From assembly GCF_010015445.1 (NCBI RefSeq), contig NC_053118.1, positions 9,002,907 to 9,066,906 on the forward strand: a stretch of 64,000 nucleotides of DNA. The letters run 5' to 3'. The translations under genes and the position numbers were made by a program. The DNA comes from Perca fluviatilis. Lineage: Eukaryota > Chordata > Actinopteri > Perciformes > Percidae. Numbering within the stretch: position 1 is the stretch's first letter; each line of letters opens with the position of its first letter. Below the pieces are notes generated by a model that saw only the letters and a list, made by a program, of their open reading frames with translations, ran no database searches and had not been told where the DNA came from. Of the stretch, positions 1 through 12,240 are shown piece after piece.

Positions 1-413
1 GAGGTGTAAATTTGAGTCTTCGGAAAAGAGATCCCGTCTAAAGGTGCTTAACATATTCATCAATGCAAAGATAAATAAAGACTGTTTGTTGTTGTTATGT
101 TGCCGGGGCTGGAAAACAGAGTGACATGTTTAAAACCCAGGCCACACACTGTAGTGTGTGGGCAATCAATAAGTAATTCAAGCTGATGTCAGAGAGCACG
201 AGTCTGTAGTCTGAGAAGATCTTGAACTTTCACTGCATGATCACTCAAAATAGATTATGTGACAAGTGCTGCAGTCTTGTGCCTAAGGGAATGTTTGCAA
301 TGAAGGAACACTTTGCTCTAAATGTCGATACAGATTTCAGTATGCTACAGCCGCAGTCACAGTGAGTACCTGACCTGAAGCTTTATTAATGTCATCTATT
401 CTCTGTCAGGCTC
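1..413. other. No recognised feature
   Basis: AT-rich sequence without a convincing reading frame, RNA gene or recognised repeat. Confidence 0.5.
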
Positions 414-416
414 TAA

Positions 417-1198
417 AGGACGTTTTCACACCTACCTTATTTGGTCCGGACTTTCGGACTTTTCAGTTTGAGCCGAACCAAAATTACAGGTGTGAAACCT
501 CCCCCGGACCACGGTCCGGATCAAAAGACCAAATTTTGGTCCGATTAAAAAGAGATGGTCTCGGTCTGGACCAAACTGAACCATGGTCCGGTTTGTTTAT
601 AGTGTGAAAGCATTTTTTGGATGGTTCGGACTTTTGGACCAAATACAAGAAGCTCTGGCAGGCTCTCCTTGTGTTACAAGACCGGGGGAATCTCCTTTAA
701 GGAATAGCTCGGTGCTTAGTGTGTAGGCTACATGAGAGAGTGTGTGATGGTTAATGCGCTCAGAGCAGACAGCTGTCGGCTATCAGAGCTGAGAATACAT
801 CAGCAGTTTATTTGTTAAGTGGTAGTAAATGTACAGTGTAGGGTTCCGTTTGTCTCTGAATAAATGCTCCAGAAAGAAAGTTCCCGTGTCTCGCTTCTCA
901 ACATGACAACAAAAGAAAAAGAGGCAGTAGGGGAGAGCAGCAGTCAGCTGAATAAACTCCGACACAGAGAGAGGATACGAGAGGACGGGGAAGCCCGTCT
1001 ACAAACCAATCAGTTATAAGTATCTGGAGACGCAGCTCACGTATGTGATGACAGCAGGACGTAGTTTTGTCACGTATAGATCTTTCGTGCGCTTGCATAA
1101 CTGCAGTGTGAGACCAAAACTTACCGGATCAAATGTAGACAATGTAACAAAAACATGAACCTTGGTCCGTACCTTGTTTCGGACTTTCAGGTGTGTCC
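417..1198. mobile_element. Non-autonomous DNA transposon (MITE), TAA target duplication
   Basis: Both ends carry imperfect inverted repeats. The left begins AGGACGTTTTCACACCT and the right end, read inverted, begins AGGACACACCTGAAAGTCCG. Both ends are rich in GGTCCGGAC-type motifs, which recur in both orientations at 440-660. A TAA triplet lies at both junctions (414-416 and 1199-1201), which fits PIF/Harbinger-type insertion. The interior has no transposase, and its short frames look like chance. Family assignment is inferred from the triplet alone. Confidence 0.55.
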
Positions 1199-1201
1199 TA
1201 A

Positions 1202-1950
1202 CAACAGCTTTTATGTATTATTAACCAAGTAGAAAACAGACATAATCACATTACCAAAAAAGCCAGGTGTAGCCTGGGAAAGATGACACAAAAGGTATAA
1301 AAACTGAACCTTGTTTTTTAGTTTCACACATTGCGGCCAGTGTGAACTCACTGTTGTTTCATAAACCGAATAAAACAACTCTTAGCCTCACCAATCTCTG
1401 TCTGACTTTGGTGAATTTTGTCAACTCCAATTGCTGTCTACCTTTTTGCTAAATCCTTGAAGCAGCTCAGGTTTCTATTTGACACTGTAAGTTAGTTGAA
1501 TTATTGCATGACAGGAGAAACACCCAGAGAACAAACAACAAGCAACAGTTAGCAAGTGTCTGACTAGTTTTTAATTTGTTCTTAATTTGGCCTTTAGCAA
1601 GCAAGTATTCATATTTTTGCTTCTTGGTCAACAAGTGTAAACAGGGTATTTTCCCCAGTAGTGAAGGCAGTGCAGGCTGCATTCACATAGACTCAGGCAC
1701 ATTTAAGTGTCACTTAAATGGCCCATTTGTGTGACGTCCTGTTGTGTACTTTACCCCCCCCCAATGTAGCACAAGTAGAATTTATATTTCACTTTATATT
1801 GCATTTTTATGATCTTGACATTTCGACCGCACTTGAAGACAGCTTCATTTTATAGAGAAAAAGAGAAAATAGATGAAGTGACTGGAGTTGCTGGAGCTTG
1901 TTGCAGGAAACAATCAGCCGTTACACAAACTCCTTGTTAAGTGCTTGAGC
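1202..1950. other. No recognised feature
   Basis: Unique-looking AT-rich sequence with a short poly-C run at about 1755. No coding or RNA signal seen. Confidence 0.5.
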
Positions 1951-1954
1951 TTTG

Positions 1955-2215
1955 TTTTTGACCCCCACCCTTTTCGGTGGTTTGATCCCTGTGGTCCCAT
2001 TTTGAAGTGTCCTTGGGCAAGACACAGATATTGATCCAGATGCTACGCCATCAGTATGGGAAACTGTATGAATGTTTCTCTGACGAACAGGTGACACCTT
2101 GTATGGCAGCCACCAGAGTATGGATTGTGTGTGTGAATGGTGCCTGTACTATGTAAAATTGCTTTAAGTAGTTGTTAAGACTAGAAAAGCGCTATATAAA
2201 TGCAGTGGATTTACA
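1955..2215 (+). repeat. Fish tRNA-derived SINE with L2-like 3' tail
   Basis: A pol III B-box-like GGTTTGATCCC lies at about 1979. It is followed by the conserved core 'AAGTGTCCTTGGGCAAGACAC', also present at 59.4 kb, and by an end resembling L2 LINE tails (AAAAGCGCTATATAAATG). The tRNA-like 5' head is mostly lost. SINEs of this type are mobilised in trans by L2-like LINEs, and L2 relics are present in the window. Confidence 0.65.
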
Positions 2216-2439
2216 TTTACATTGTAAAAAAGTCAGATTTGGATCATTGACATGAGAGGATGATTCTGATGTCCCCTGGCTGTTCCACCAATGGTTAAAT
2301 TAATATGATATTTGGTGTGGTTATTCATGGTCCTTTTTTTTAGTTCTTCACCATTTCTATAGTGCCACCTTCAGGCCAAAATGTGCACTTAAATTAACAA
2401 GAAATAACAAAAAAATAACAATGAATGCTCCCTAGAGTG

Positions 2440-3200
2440 TAAACCCTTTTTTATTAGGGTTTTTGCTCCAATGTATTATTATTATTATTATTCGTCGTCT
2501 TATGCCGTGTCTCAAATTGCTGTGAGCTGGAATGAGCCAGAATCACAAAACCTGGCCCAATGACCGGAAATGATGTGCATTCGGTTCCCAAGAAAATGAG
2601 CCCAATCGGCCAAATGGTGGTACTACAATTAACGATCAAAAGCGCGATTTTTGAAAGAAAATGCCCCTCACGCCGTACATCCGTTGACTCGAAATTTCTC
2701 ACACAAATCCAGCTCAATGTGCTCTACAAAAAAGCCTCTTGGACCATAGACTTCTGCTATGATGATATTTTGCTAATTTGCATAATGTTAAAAACAGTTA
2801 AATTAATAGACTTTTGTCAATTATGATCCTATCAACACCAAAATTGGTATACAGTCTTGTGGGATTGAGATACACATTTCCACAACAAATGAGCAAGACT
2901 GGTCATAAAACATGGCCGCCATCAATCAACTTCCTTCGTAAAGGGTGGGGCATACAGGGAATTTCCTATAACTGAAGTTCTTCTTGAGCATCCTGCTTTT
3001 AATCAACGGAGACATCTGGCACAACGACCTTAATATACCTACTAAGTTTCGTTAAAATCCCATTAAGAAGAGCAAAATGGCGTAACTTATTGTAATGCTG
3101 TATGTATTATAGTGATAAAACCCGCTCAATGGTGCTTGCACCTTGAGGAATAGGCCTACGCAACGATTTCAAGCTCAACCTAGGGGGCGCCAAAGACACA
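2440..3200. repeat. Probable dispersed repeat with (ATT)n tract
   Basis: A short ATT array at about 2474-2491 is followed by some 700 bp that resembles a widespread fish interspersed repeat. I cannot find termini or a TSD, so the class is unassigned. The overlapping short frames on both strands look like chance. Confidence 0.3.
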
Positions 3201-3960
3201 TTTTTCTACTGAATTAAAGCAGCTGAAGTGAGTTTGCTCAGTTTTACGAAGGTCGAAACACGCTCAATGATGCTGCGGCTATTGCTATTGGGCTGCTTCC
3301 TTTTGTTGTCCTTATAATTTTGGACCTTTTTTCTTTCATGTGATGAATATTGCGGCCTCTTTGTTAGCAAGACTTGCTATGACATTAGCATTTACCTCAA
3401 AGCATCGTTGTACCGAAGTACAGCCTCAAAGGGCACTAGCACCGCTGTTCACTCTATGTTTGTTAAAATCAAATTTGAATGTGAAAAGGCTACCACTGAC
3501 TGGCTGATACTTGACAGTGGCAGACTTATTTGTGGGTCTAGTCCTTGCTGACTCCTCCTCAGTGAACCATGGGTAGCAGGGAATGTGTGGCCAAGGTCTT
3601 GAGAGGATACAATGGACCTGACTGGGCATGAAGCCACTTCTTTTCCTCAAATGGACCAGAGCCAGAGTGTATGGCTGGGCAGCAGTTCTGGTGGCCCAAG
3701 GCTAAGCAGCTTATCCTGCTGAAACAATGAAAGACTGGTGTACTGTGAAACTGTAACTGCTCCCTTTATTGTCCAACATGAGCACACAGAGAGACTGCTC
3801 TTGTCTGAGGGTCCCTGATAGGTCAGCCTCACACTGAGATGCAGCTCAGTCTCAGCCAATTTGTCCAGAACAGGATATTTAAGACCAATATCCGAGGTTA
3901 AAACAAGACAGAAGCGAATTTCAGCCATGCCTGGAAGGTAATATATTCACTAGTGAGGCG
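3201..3960. other. No recognised feature
   Basis: No coding, RNA or repeat signal recognised. The short minus-strand frames at 3.4-3.9 kb have no family resemblance. Confidence 0.45.
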
Positions 3961-3970
3961 CACACACACA

Positions 3971-4029
<59 letters not shown>
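3961..4029. repeat. (CA)n microsatellite
   Basis: About 69 bp of CA dinucleotides with one G interruption near the start. Confidence 0.97.
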
Positions 4030-4031
<2 letters not shown>

Positions 4032-4358
4032 TTGAGGGGCTTCAGTTTCTGGGAGGCAGCAGGTAATTTAGTCTCTTAAGTTTCATTACATTCCTCCTGT
4101 TCATACAGGGATGTTGACCATAAAGCTAATGTTCCCATCAGGCAGAAATTAGTCCTGCTGCTCAGTCGCAGTGGAGAAATATATCCTCTGACACACTCCT
4201 CACTGCCAGCAGAACAACACTGCCCCCGTCTTTAGTGACAGCTTACTGCGGTAACCACATCCCCTCTAAATTGGAGAGAATTACATTAATTCCATTCTGT
4301 TCAACTAAGAAAATACTTTTTGTATTAGTGAGTTCTGACTGTTTCTGTGTTTTGTGTA

Positions 4359-4388
4359 TCTATCTATCTATTTATCTATCTATCTCTC
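4359..4388. repeat. (TATC)n microsatellite
   Basis: A short ATCT/TATC tetranucleotide array with one TTTATC interruption. Confidence 0.85.
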
Positions 4389-4559
4389 ATTTTTCAAACA
4401 CTTACATTTCACTGTATGACAGTATTGGAGGTTCAATCGCAAGCTCCTTTGCCAACTGTGTAGGGACCTTCTCATAATTACTTACCTGACCTACATACTT
4501 AAAAAGCTGTCTTCCAGCAACCAAGTAACATTTTAACCTTAAATGGTTTCTTTGATTAG

Positions 4560-5110
4560 ATTCATTCTGGGCGTTGACTCCACGTCAAGACTGAGACAGC
4601 TCTCATCAAGTTTCTGAATGACATTTGTTCCGAAACTATTTCAGACAAGATATCAGTTCTAGTCTTGCTAATTCAAAGTGCTTCCTTTGACACTGTTGAC
4701 CCTACGATATAACTGGACAGACTGGAAAACTGGGTTTGGCTCTCAGGCACAGTGCTATAGCCTATAGTTGAAGACCTATCTCCAGGATAGGAACTATTTT
4801 GTTTGAATTGTTGATTATGCATCTGAGCGGACCAATATGGTGTGTGGAGATCCCCAAAGCTTAATCCTTGGACCTCTTCTATTTAACATTTACACGCTTC
4901 CAGGCCAAATTAAGCAAAACCATAACATCACCTATCATAATTATGCAGGTGACACCCACATTTACATTGCTCTGTCACCAAGTGACTACATTCTCCCTGC
5001 ATTGGAATTGAGCAAATCAATAATTGGATTGTGCCTGACTTTCTACAGTTAACAATGCATCTAAAAGATGACAGCATTACTGTGAGGGACAAATCAATGT
5101 GCATCTGAAG
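4560..5110 (+). pseudogene. L2-type LINE reverse transcriptase relic
   Basis: Translation in shifting frames gives RT motifs of an L2/CR1-group non-LTR retrotransposon. There is a segment like 'SASFDTVDPTI' (RT motif A, normally AFDTVDH) near 4690. A second at 4855-4885 reads SLILGPLLFNIY (normally GSILGPLLFNIY). 'HNYAGDTHIYIALSP' near 4940 corresponds to the catalytic YADD box, with the first catalytic Asp replaced by Gly. Stops and shifts separate the blocks, and endonuclease and 3' tail are missing, so it is dead and 5'- and 3'-truncated. Confidence 0.8.
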
Positions 5111-5337
5111 AACTCCCATTACAGTATGACCAAACGTGTATCCTTCTTTATCCTTTACCTGAACATTGATGCTTCGCCTTCGTTCTCACCCAGCGATGCT
5201 GTAATGGGAATATGGGCGCAATCTATAACACCTGTCACTCTCGGGAAGCCTATGAAAGAAGTATGATGCATTTCATATGCAACAGTAAAGGTCATGGGAC
5301 CTACATTGTTTATAGACGAAGTAGTCAATTTAAGTTA

Positions 5338-5770
5338 TTATTTACCTGCTATTTCATAAAAGCCCTCTTTAATAGACTGCGTGGGCAAGCGCCCTAGGAA
5401 CACAACAAATGTATTCAGTAGTGCTGTTAAAGCAAGGACCACCTTGCGAATTGCGTGGCAGACCGCGTTCTTGCTCAGATTCTCCGCTTCACCCACAGCA
5501 TACATGAAAGTACCCGTAGCAAAATAACTCAATGCTATGCATACAATCTGTGAAACTGTAAGCGCACAACTTTGATGTGTCGCATTGGCAACATACAGCT
5601 CAAGAAGCTGACAAAGATACGTAATTCCCTCCACTGAAAATCGTAATCTTTTATAAAGATATATATAAATGCCAACGGGTTTTGTCTGACTCTAAATGTT
5701 CTGGTTTTTCTGAGCGAACCTCTCACTATGCGCACACTGAGCTCCACCGGATCCAAGAATGGTGACGCCG
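5338..5770 (-). pseudogene. PIF/Harbinger transposase N-terminal fragment
   Basis: The minus strand encodes a stretch typical of the N-terminal part of HARBI1-like transposases: 'ITYLCQLLELYVAN', then 'SYFATGTFMYAVGEAENLSK' and 'NAVCHAIRKVVLALTALL'. The frame shifts near 5640, where an upstream segment (5640-5770) continues the similarity. The catalytic DDE domain is absent, so this is a fragment. The flank at 5720-5880 is closely similar to the subterminal sequence of the palindromic MITE block at 59.9-60.2 kb. This fragment and those MITEs therefore belong to one family. Confidence 0.75.
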
Positions 5771-5880
5771 TTATCAACCGAGAATTGATTAGTCAGTAGG
5801 CGGTGCTTTAATACCGGTTGATCTCTAATCCGGAACATGACCAGCTCCCGAGCAGGTTAGGTGTTGAGCATAAGTTACCA
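5771..5880 (-). repeat. Harbinger 5' subterminal region shared with 60 kb MITEs
   Basis: The segment containing GACGCCGTTATCAACCGAG and GGCGGTGCTTTAATACCGG matches 59,945-60,050 almost base for base. The expected terminus beyond about 5880 is not recognisable. Confidence 0.7.
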
Positions 5881-5899
5881 TGGCGATGTAACACAGTGA

Positions 5900-7650
5900 C
5901 CAGTGACCCACCGTTGTCATAGACAGATTACGGCATGGGCAAAGTGGGCCCCTAACAATCTGATGAATTGAAATTTTACTATCATTCACGGTATGATCAG
6001 AGCCGCTGCTTGTCAACAGGCAGACCAGGCAACTGCTTGGGGCCCCTGGCAGTGAGGGCCCCCCCCCAGGGCTAACAAACTTTACTCCACAACAATGGCT
6101 CAAAATGTGGTAACCACAGTGACCGCAACCCCCCTCCCCCTTAAACAAACAAATTACTTTTTGCAATGACATCTCAGTCAGAAACCTACCCGATGGGGCC
6201 CCATGTCATTCCCCAGAAGCACGATAACCAAACTTTTGAATTGATTTAACGTTAAGTCAAACGAAAATGCAGAGGAATTATCCTTCTGGGAGTGAAGAAG
6301 GTAAGGGAAAAAAGGAGGATGATGAGAAAAGAAAGGAAGACAGTGGTAAGTAGAGCAGATAATGAAGATTACGTTGTTTAACAGTAACTGTCTGAATGCT
6401 GTCATTTAGCCTTAACTAGTCTATGGGGAGACACTTGAATAACTTTAGCTAGCTAGCATTAACATTAGACTTATGGCGTTTATTTAGCCTTGAGTGCGTG
6501 AAAAAAAAAGTAACGCTTATTGCTTTAATGAGCTTGTTCGCTCCGAGGAGCTGTCCACGTAAAACGGCACAGGCCTCGCTTTCCACTGACCTCAGTCAGT
6601 CTGTTCAGACAACATGCCAACATGAGGTTACAGTTTATTTAACCAGACTACAGGCCTGTATCAGAGGGGGACTGATGACGACTCTAGGTGTGAGACTGTT
6701 GCGGATCCTGCAAAGTGGGGAAATATATATATATCCAGTGCAGCCTATTGCCTAATAGACAAGTGGCACCACGAGAATGGCTGTTATATTCATTATCAAC
6801 CTTGATAAATTGTAGGTAGGATATTTGTTTTCACACTTTAATCCACCATTAATATATTGGTTTGTATACATATCTGTACCCTATTAGATTGTGTGTTTCC
6901 TTGTGATGCGCTGTAAAGCACTATGCGCTCTTTGCGATAGTGGACGTGTAGGCTACTACTTGAGAGTGCGTGTGTGTGGGTAGGGAATGGAGGGGGGCCC
7001 ATTCCGATTTTGTGTCCAGGGCCCGTGGTCATGATAATCCGTCCCTGACCATTGTGATACAAAAAAAACCTGGGTTGAACCTCAGTAACCCCAAATCTTT
7101 CTTCGTAGTATAGGCCTCTGGTGTCCATTATAATTGACATTCATAAAATGGCAAACTTTTCAGAACACACATTTAGTTGCTGTGGCTCAAATATTGATCT
7201 CTCAGGAGCTTGTCAAATTCTGACTTTTTTTTTTTTTTTTTTTACAATTATTTTTTAGGTGTGATGGGATCATGTTGGGCTAAATTGCCCCTGGACTTAG
7301 TTTCATCTTGTCACAGTTGGGTTCATTTTAGCTTGTTTGTAACAATTTGCTATTTGCAGAGTACAGGCAGCAGATAAGAGACAGGCAGAGCAGATTTATA
7401 TACAGTATTGCTTTTCTACATGTGTATTCCTATTGAATAGGCAGGTGAATTGATAGAGTGTTAGCTTTTCACTTAGGAAGGTTTTATTGCACTTAGCGTA
7501 AGGCGCGTAATGTGAGTTGTCATCTGCACCAGGGTCCAATCTTCTCTTTATTATTCCCAGTTTAGTACATGTGCAACATGTTGTAGTGTAAATTATACGG
7601 TTTCTGTCAATATTTTTGTCATGCTTGTATGATTAATTAATCTAAATACA
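5900..7650. other. No recognised gene; poly-T tract
   Basis: No coding or transposon signal recognised. It holds a short AT run at about 6723-6733 and a T17 run at about 7226-7242. Short frames are scattered and have no family resemblance. Confidence 0.45.
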
Positions 7651-7689
7651 TTACAAATTTGTTTCTAATCCTGCTAAGCTCTGCCGGAG

Positions 7690-8808
7690 GGCCTCTGGAA
7701 TTTTTTCTTGACAAATTACAGACATGGCAGATTTGTAGGGGTTTAAAATCACAGACATCACAAGGTGTTCCCCAAGGCTCCGTACTCGGCCCCCTCCTCT
7801 TCATCATCTACATCCTCCCTCTTGGTCAGATAATCTGCCACCTCAACCTGGACTTCCACTGTTACGCCGATGACACCCAGCTCTACCTCAGCACCAAATC
7901 CCCCCACAATCCTCCCCTCTCCCACATCAACTCTTGTCTGTCAGCTATTAAAACCTGGATGCAACACAACTTCCTCAAACTCAACAGCGATAAAACAGAA
8001 TTCCTCCTCATAGGCTCCAAATCCACACTCAGCAAAATCAATAACACCGCTCTCACCATCAACGGCACCAATGTCTCCACATCTCCCCAGGCCCGTAACC
8101 TTGGTGTTATCTTAAACACCATCTTGAGCCCCACATCGGTCATGTCATTAAAACCTCCTTCTTTCACCTCCGCAACATCGCCAAAATCAGACCCTCTCTC
8201 ACACCCCCCGCTGCTGAAAGACTCATTCACGCCTTCATCTCCTCCCGACTGGACTACTGCAACTCACTTCTTCTCGGCATCAGCTCTACCAACATTAACC
8301 GACTACAACTGGTCCAGAACTCAGCCGCCCGACTCATCACCCGCTCCAAATCCTGGCACCACATCACTCCAGTCCTAAAACAACTCCACTGGCTTCCTAT
8401 CTCCCACCGGATCACCTAAAAAATCCCTACAAAGCCCTCCACCATCTGGCCCCCTCATACCTCACTGACCTCCTCTCCCCGTACAAACCCTCACAGTCCC
8501 TCAGATACACCTCAGCTGGTCTCCTCTGTATCCAAAAGTCCAACCTCCGCAGTTTTGGGGATAGAGCATTCTCCAGGGCAGCTCCCAGGCTCTGGAACTC
8601 CCCCAAGAGATCCGCACCTCTGAGTCCCTCACCATATTCCAGTCTCGCCTCAAGACCCATCTCTTCACCACTGCCTATCCCTAGCCCCACGCCCCTCCCC
8701 TTTTCATCTGTGCCTGAATCTTGTTTTGTTTTGTTTGTTTGTCTTTATTATCTATACCTACCCTGTAAAGCGACTTTGAGTTTGTGAAAAGTGCTATATA
8801 AATTCAAT

Positions 8809-8841
<33 letters not shown>
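7690..8841 (+). pseudogene. 5'-truncated L2-type LINE (RT C-terminal half and 3' tail)
   Basis: The reading frame from about 7690 carries RT block '[20 protein letters not shown]', then the catalytic box '[15 protein letters not shown]', then '[20 protein letters not shown]'. A frameshift near 8135 moves the rest to another frame ('[14 protein letters not shown]', '[20 protein letters not shown]', 'LHWLPISHRIT'). The 3' end reads CTGTAAAGCGACTTTGAG...GTGCTATATAAATTC followed by an (ATT)n array, as in L2 LINEs. The 5' end (endonuclease, RT start) is missing, as expected from truncated target-primed integration. YADD is intact but the frameshift makes it non-functional. Confidence 0.9.
8810..8841. 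repeat. (ATT)n tail of the LINE
   Basis: A 32-bp ATT array directly after the L2 3' end. Such simple repeats are the usual L2 terminus. Confidence 0.9.
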
Positions 8842-9140
8842 GATGTCCTCTAAAATTATTACAAATTACCAGAGGTCCCCAGATAATACTAGTCCTGTGT
8901 GAATAGAGCTATAGCTGCCGTATGTATCTAAACTCGTCACCACAGGAAAAGTGGTTAAATAACCTTTGAAACGAGCCGCTATTTAACAGCGTGTGTGCGC
9001 TCATGCATACACGTGTCATAGGTGTGCTCCAGGTACTGAATAGGAAATAGGTGAACAATGTAACACAATAAATCAACTGAAATTACATGCAACATTCACA
9101 CTAGTACTTAGCCTAATCAAGACACATCAAACTCACAACC
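8842..9140. other. No recognised feature
   Basis: About 300 bp of unassigned sequence. Confidence 0.45.
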
Positions 9141-9144
9141 AAAT

Positions 9145-9301
9145 CAAAAACTGTATCCCAATTCTTCACCAAGGACTACATCCATGCACCTGGTGAAGGT
9201 GTGAGGGGCCAGCGAGATCCCAAAGTGGAGGACTCAGAATTCAAAGATTCCCAGATGGGAATCTGAAAGTAAGCATCCTTGAGGACCTGTAAAACAATAC
9301 T
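9145..9301 (-). pseudogene. DIRS-like reverse transcriptase relic
   Basis: Minus-strand translation gives 'VLKDAYFQIPI' (RT motif like DLKDAYFHIPI). In another frame it gives 'FGISLAPHTFTRCMDVV', like the FGLSLAPRTFTKCM block of DIRS1-group RTs. The two blocks are closer than in an intact RT, which implies an internal deletion plus a frameshift. The solo LTR at 9307 sits beside it. The identification rests on two short motifs. Confidence 0.55.
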
Positions 9302-9306
9302 CCTGC

Positions 9307-9947
9307 TGTCACGCCCCCCACCGGCCACGCCCCCCACCTGCCGTGACTTCCGCACGGTGACAGTCTGGTGTGTGTGTGAATGGGTTTTGGTTTATTTCTT
9401 CATTTTGTGATGCCTGCTGTGTGCTTGATGTGTTTTGGTTTTGGGTCTGTCTGTCTGTGTTTTGCTTTCCACCTGCATGCTCCATAGCGTGTGGACACGC
9501 CCCCCCACCCCTGCTGACTCTTCCCCGCACCTGGCACCAATCCCAATCAGCGCACCTGCTACTCATCCTGCTCCATCATCTGCCTTCAAATACCAGTCTG
9601 ACTTTCCTCTCCCAGCTGGATTGTTGCTTATCACTCATTCGCCAGCCTTCTATTATTGTACCTAGTCTAGTTTCTCGTCCTTGTACTTACCTGTCTGCCC
9701 TGTTTCCTGATATGACTAACTAGAAGATCTCTGTCCTCAGAAATAACCCACCTTCAGAATCATCTGCTGCCAATAGCCACGCCACGCACTGGATCATTAT
9801 AGTCTGCAGCTGCACTGAGGAACACAGCTCAGACCCCAATCCTTCTTCAGACCCAGCACCCCCACTGCCAGCCCCCACTCACCGTTTTATTAAAATAAGA
9901 TTCTTTCAACTCCAGTCTGCGCCTGAATTCTGTCCCCAAACCTGACA
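9307..9947 (+). mobile_element. Solo LTR with 5-bp TSD
   Basis: The 641-bp unit begins TGTCACG and ends CCTGACA, the TG...CA ends of LTRs. It is flanked by CCTGC at 9302-9306 and 9948-9952, a 5-bp target duplication. An AT-rich segment before the 3' end (TTATTAAAATAAGA) may serve as poly(A) signal. No internal retroelement genes adjoin it, so it is a solo LTR left by LTR-LTR recombination. Related copies lie at 18,091, 21,101 and 61.2-62.1 kb. Superfamily cannot be set without internal genes. Confidence 0.85.
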
Positions 9948-9952
9948 CCTGC

Positions 9953-11005
9953 TTACTTAGTGTTCTCGGTGAAGTCAGTATCCCTAATGCCGTGCTACTG
10001 TTGCTTTAGTAATTTCCAATGCCCATCCCTAGAAGAAAAAACACAAATGAAACGTTGCCATATTAAAAAACATAAGCACATAAACATACAGGCCACATAC
10101 ACCTGTAGCATCCCCCCCACCCTTATAAGTGTCTACTTATGATTTTTTATTACACTGGATATATGCTATATATGTATATATCCATTGCATATACTGTAAT
10201 GCAACGATGTATTATATTTGGACATTTAATTTTATGAATATTTATTACATATAGAACATCCAATCTGTACATTTAATATACATTTTGTCAAACAAGGACA
10301 TTAGGCATTCATTCTTTGAAAAGAGCACAACAGGTGTGTATCGAAATCGCATTCTGAAGGACAGCTTTTCATTCTCATGTTATTAGACCGTTCTGTGAGA
10401 CAGCAAGGGCAAGATGATCTGCATAGATAAAGAAGGTAATCTTGTTCACTGTCTGAAGTTGAACAGACAACTAGTCCTGGTGGAAAATAAGATATATTCT
10501 ATTCCAACTCTCCCTACCTCCCTGTTGACAAACGTTGCACACTGACTTTGGATATTGTATGTTCCTGGGCTTTGAGAAGATTAGTTCTAATGCTCTCTTG
10601 TAGTTAAATTCCTTTGGGCTCGATGGATACCCTCATGCAGGCAGGCAGCTGCCCTCCTTGCAGCTTGTTATGGTCTGATTTGACCTGAAAATTAAGGTAA
10701 ATACAGTTAGCTTAATAAATTAACATGTAAGGTGCAAAGGGAGCAGTCCTCTTATTTTCGTTAAGAAGGTTATGTAGTTGTCATGTAGGTTAAACGCTTA
10801 TATTAAGCGTAATAAAGAGAGGCTAAACACCACTGCAATGACACAAACACCGGTTGAAAATCCGCATGGCTTCCCATTAGATTAGCTAACATTAGCTAGC
10901 CATATATAATATTAAAAACGTTATACATTGTTTTTCATGACAAGCAACCAGGTATATCAGTCAACACAAGCAGGTACAAAAGACTGACAGCTTACATTGT
11001 TACCT
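9953..11005. other. No recognised feature
   Basis: Unassigned AT-rich sequence with a degenerate TA-rich patch near 10,160-10,200. Confidence 0.5.
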
Positions 11006-11128
11006 AAAGGCCCTGACACACCAACCTGACGGCCGACCGTTGGCAGAAAAGGCAGTCAGACTGATCAGTCGGCTCCCGGAGGTCTAAAAAGTGCCTCGGA
11101 ACACACCGAAGCAACGCCGACTTGAATG

Positions 11129-12106
11129 TACACTACTGGTCAAAAGTTTTAGAACACACAGGTTTTTATTGAAATTCATGCAGTTCAATGTCTTATTGTA
11201 CTGAGGAACCATCCTTTCGCCTACTTGACGGCGTACAAAAATCCTGCGTGATGAACCGAAGATTTCAAATTTTGATTCATCAAACCATAGCACCTTCTTC
11301 CAGTCTTCAGTAGTCCATTAGCAATGGCTTTCTTGCTGCAACTCGACCTATCAAACCTGCAGCTCGAAGTCTTCGCTTTACAGTTGAATTGAGACTTGCC
11401 CATTATGACCACTATTAAGCTGTTGTCCTGTGAGCCTATCACGCAAGCTGTTGACTCTCAGAAACTTGTCTTCTGATTCTGTTGTGGCTTTGGGTCTGCC
11501 AGACCTCTTCCTGTCAGAGTTTCCCCCAATTTCTAAGTGCCTTTTGATGGCGAAGAATACTGTACTCACTAACACCTTGACTTTATTCGCAATTTCTCAG
11601 TAGGAAAGACCAACATTCTTAAGTGTTATGATGGTCTGTCTCTCTTCCATTGTTAATTGCCTTTTTCCCGCCATTTTATGGCAACACACTACTTTCTGCA
11701 GTACAATACTGTTCAAATAATGCTCACAAGGGTACGGTACCACAGTGTGTTCCAAAAATACTTTAATACAAACAGAGGGGGTTGTAAGTAATCCAGACAA
11801 GTTGGAACAGATGTGGGAATTGGTAGAACCAACTTTCAAAGCTTGATCAACCTCCATTGCTGCAGAACAGCTTTACGTTGTTAACCCATTTCTTGTTCTC
11901 TGAAAAAGGCCTTTTTGTAAAATTCTGGAATGTACATTATTTTTCAGTTTTGCGTAACCTTACTTTTTTTTTAACCTCAGGCAGTTCACCACTTACCTTT
12001 TGTACCATTCCAAGCTATTCATTGGACTTGAACTGCTAAAATTTCAAAAAAAAAAAAAAAAACTAGAAAAAATTGGGGTGTTCCAAAACTTTTGACCAGT
12101 AGTGTA
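11129..12106 (-). mobile_element. Tc1/mariner transposon, internally deleted
   Basis: It is bounded by TA dinucleotides and by about 30-bp inverted repeats: left CACTACTGGTCAAAAGTTTT, right its complement with one change. At 978 bp it is shorter than the usual 1.2-1.6 kb Tc1 element, and the transposase C-terminal half is missing. The transposase lies on the minus strand. Confidence 0.92.
11180..11674 (-). pseudogene. Tc1-like transposase, N-terminal half
   Basis: The likely start is the Met at 11,674 (MAGKRQLTMEERQTIITL), the first helix-turn-helix of Tc1-type transposases. A stop follows after 'NVGLSY', then similarity continues ('STVFFAIKRHLEIGG', the GRP-type 'RSGRPKATTESEDKF' linker). 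A frame change leads to 'WFDESKFEIFGSSRRIFVRR', which contains the first catalytic-domain block. The sequence then runs into the inverted repeat, so the second and third acidic residues are absent. Dead by truncation, stops and frameshifts. Confidence 0.88.
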
Positions 12107-12240
12107 CGTTCTGCGCGTGCGCAAGACATAATACGCCTCCATAACAGCAGGCAGCACTTTTAACCGGCAGCTGATTGGACAAATGAGTCACGTGGGTCTG
12201 GCTGCTCCCGGATTTTACAACCGGGCATAATGCTGGCTTC

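Larger units (their letters stand above)
11008..12240. mobile_element. Older DNA transposon fragment hosting Tc1
   Basis: The two flanks of the Tc1 insertion (11,008-11,128 and 12,107-about 12,240) read as one continuous repeat when the Tc1 is ignored: TTGAATG-TA-CGTTCTGCGCG. The left edge, AAAGGCCCTGACACACCAAC, has the look of a fish DNA-transposon terminus. The other terminus was not found. The class is unassigned, and the repeat status is recalled rather than shown by a second copy here. Confidence 0.35.
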
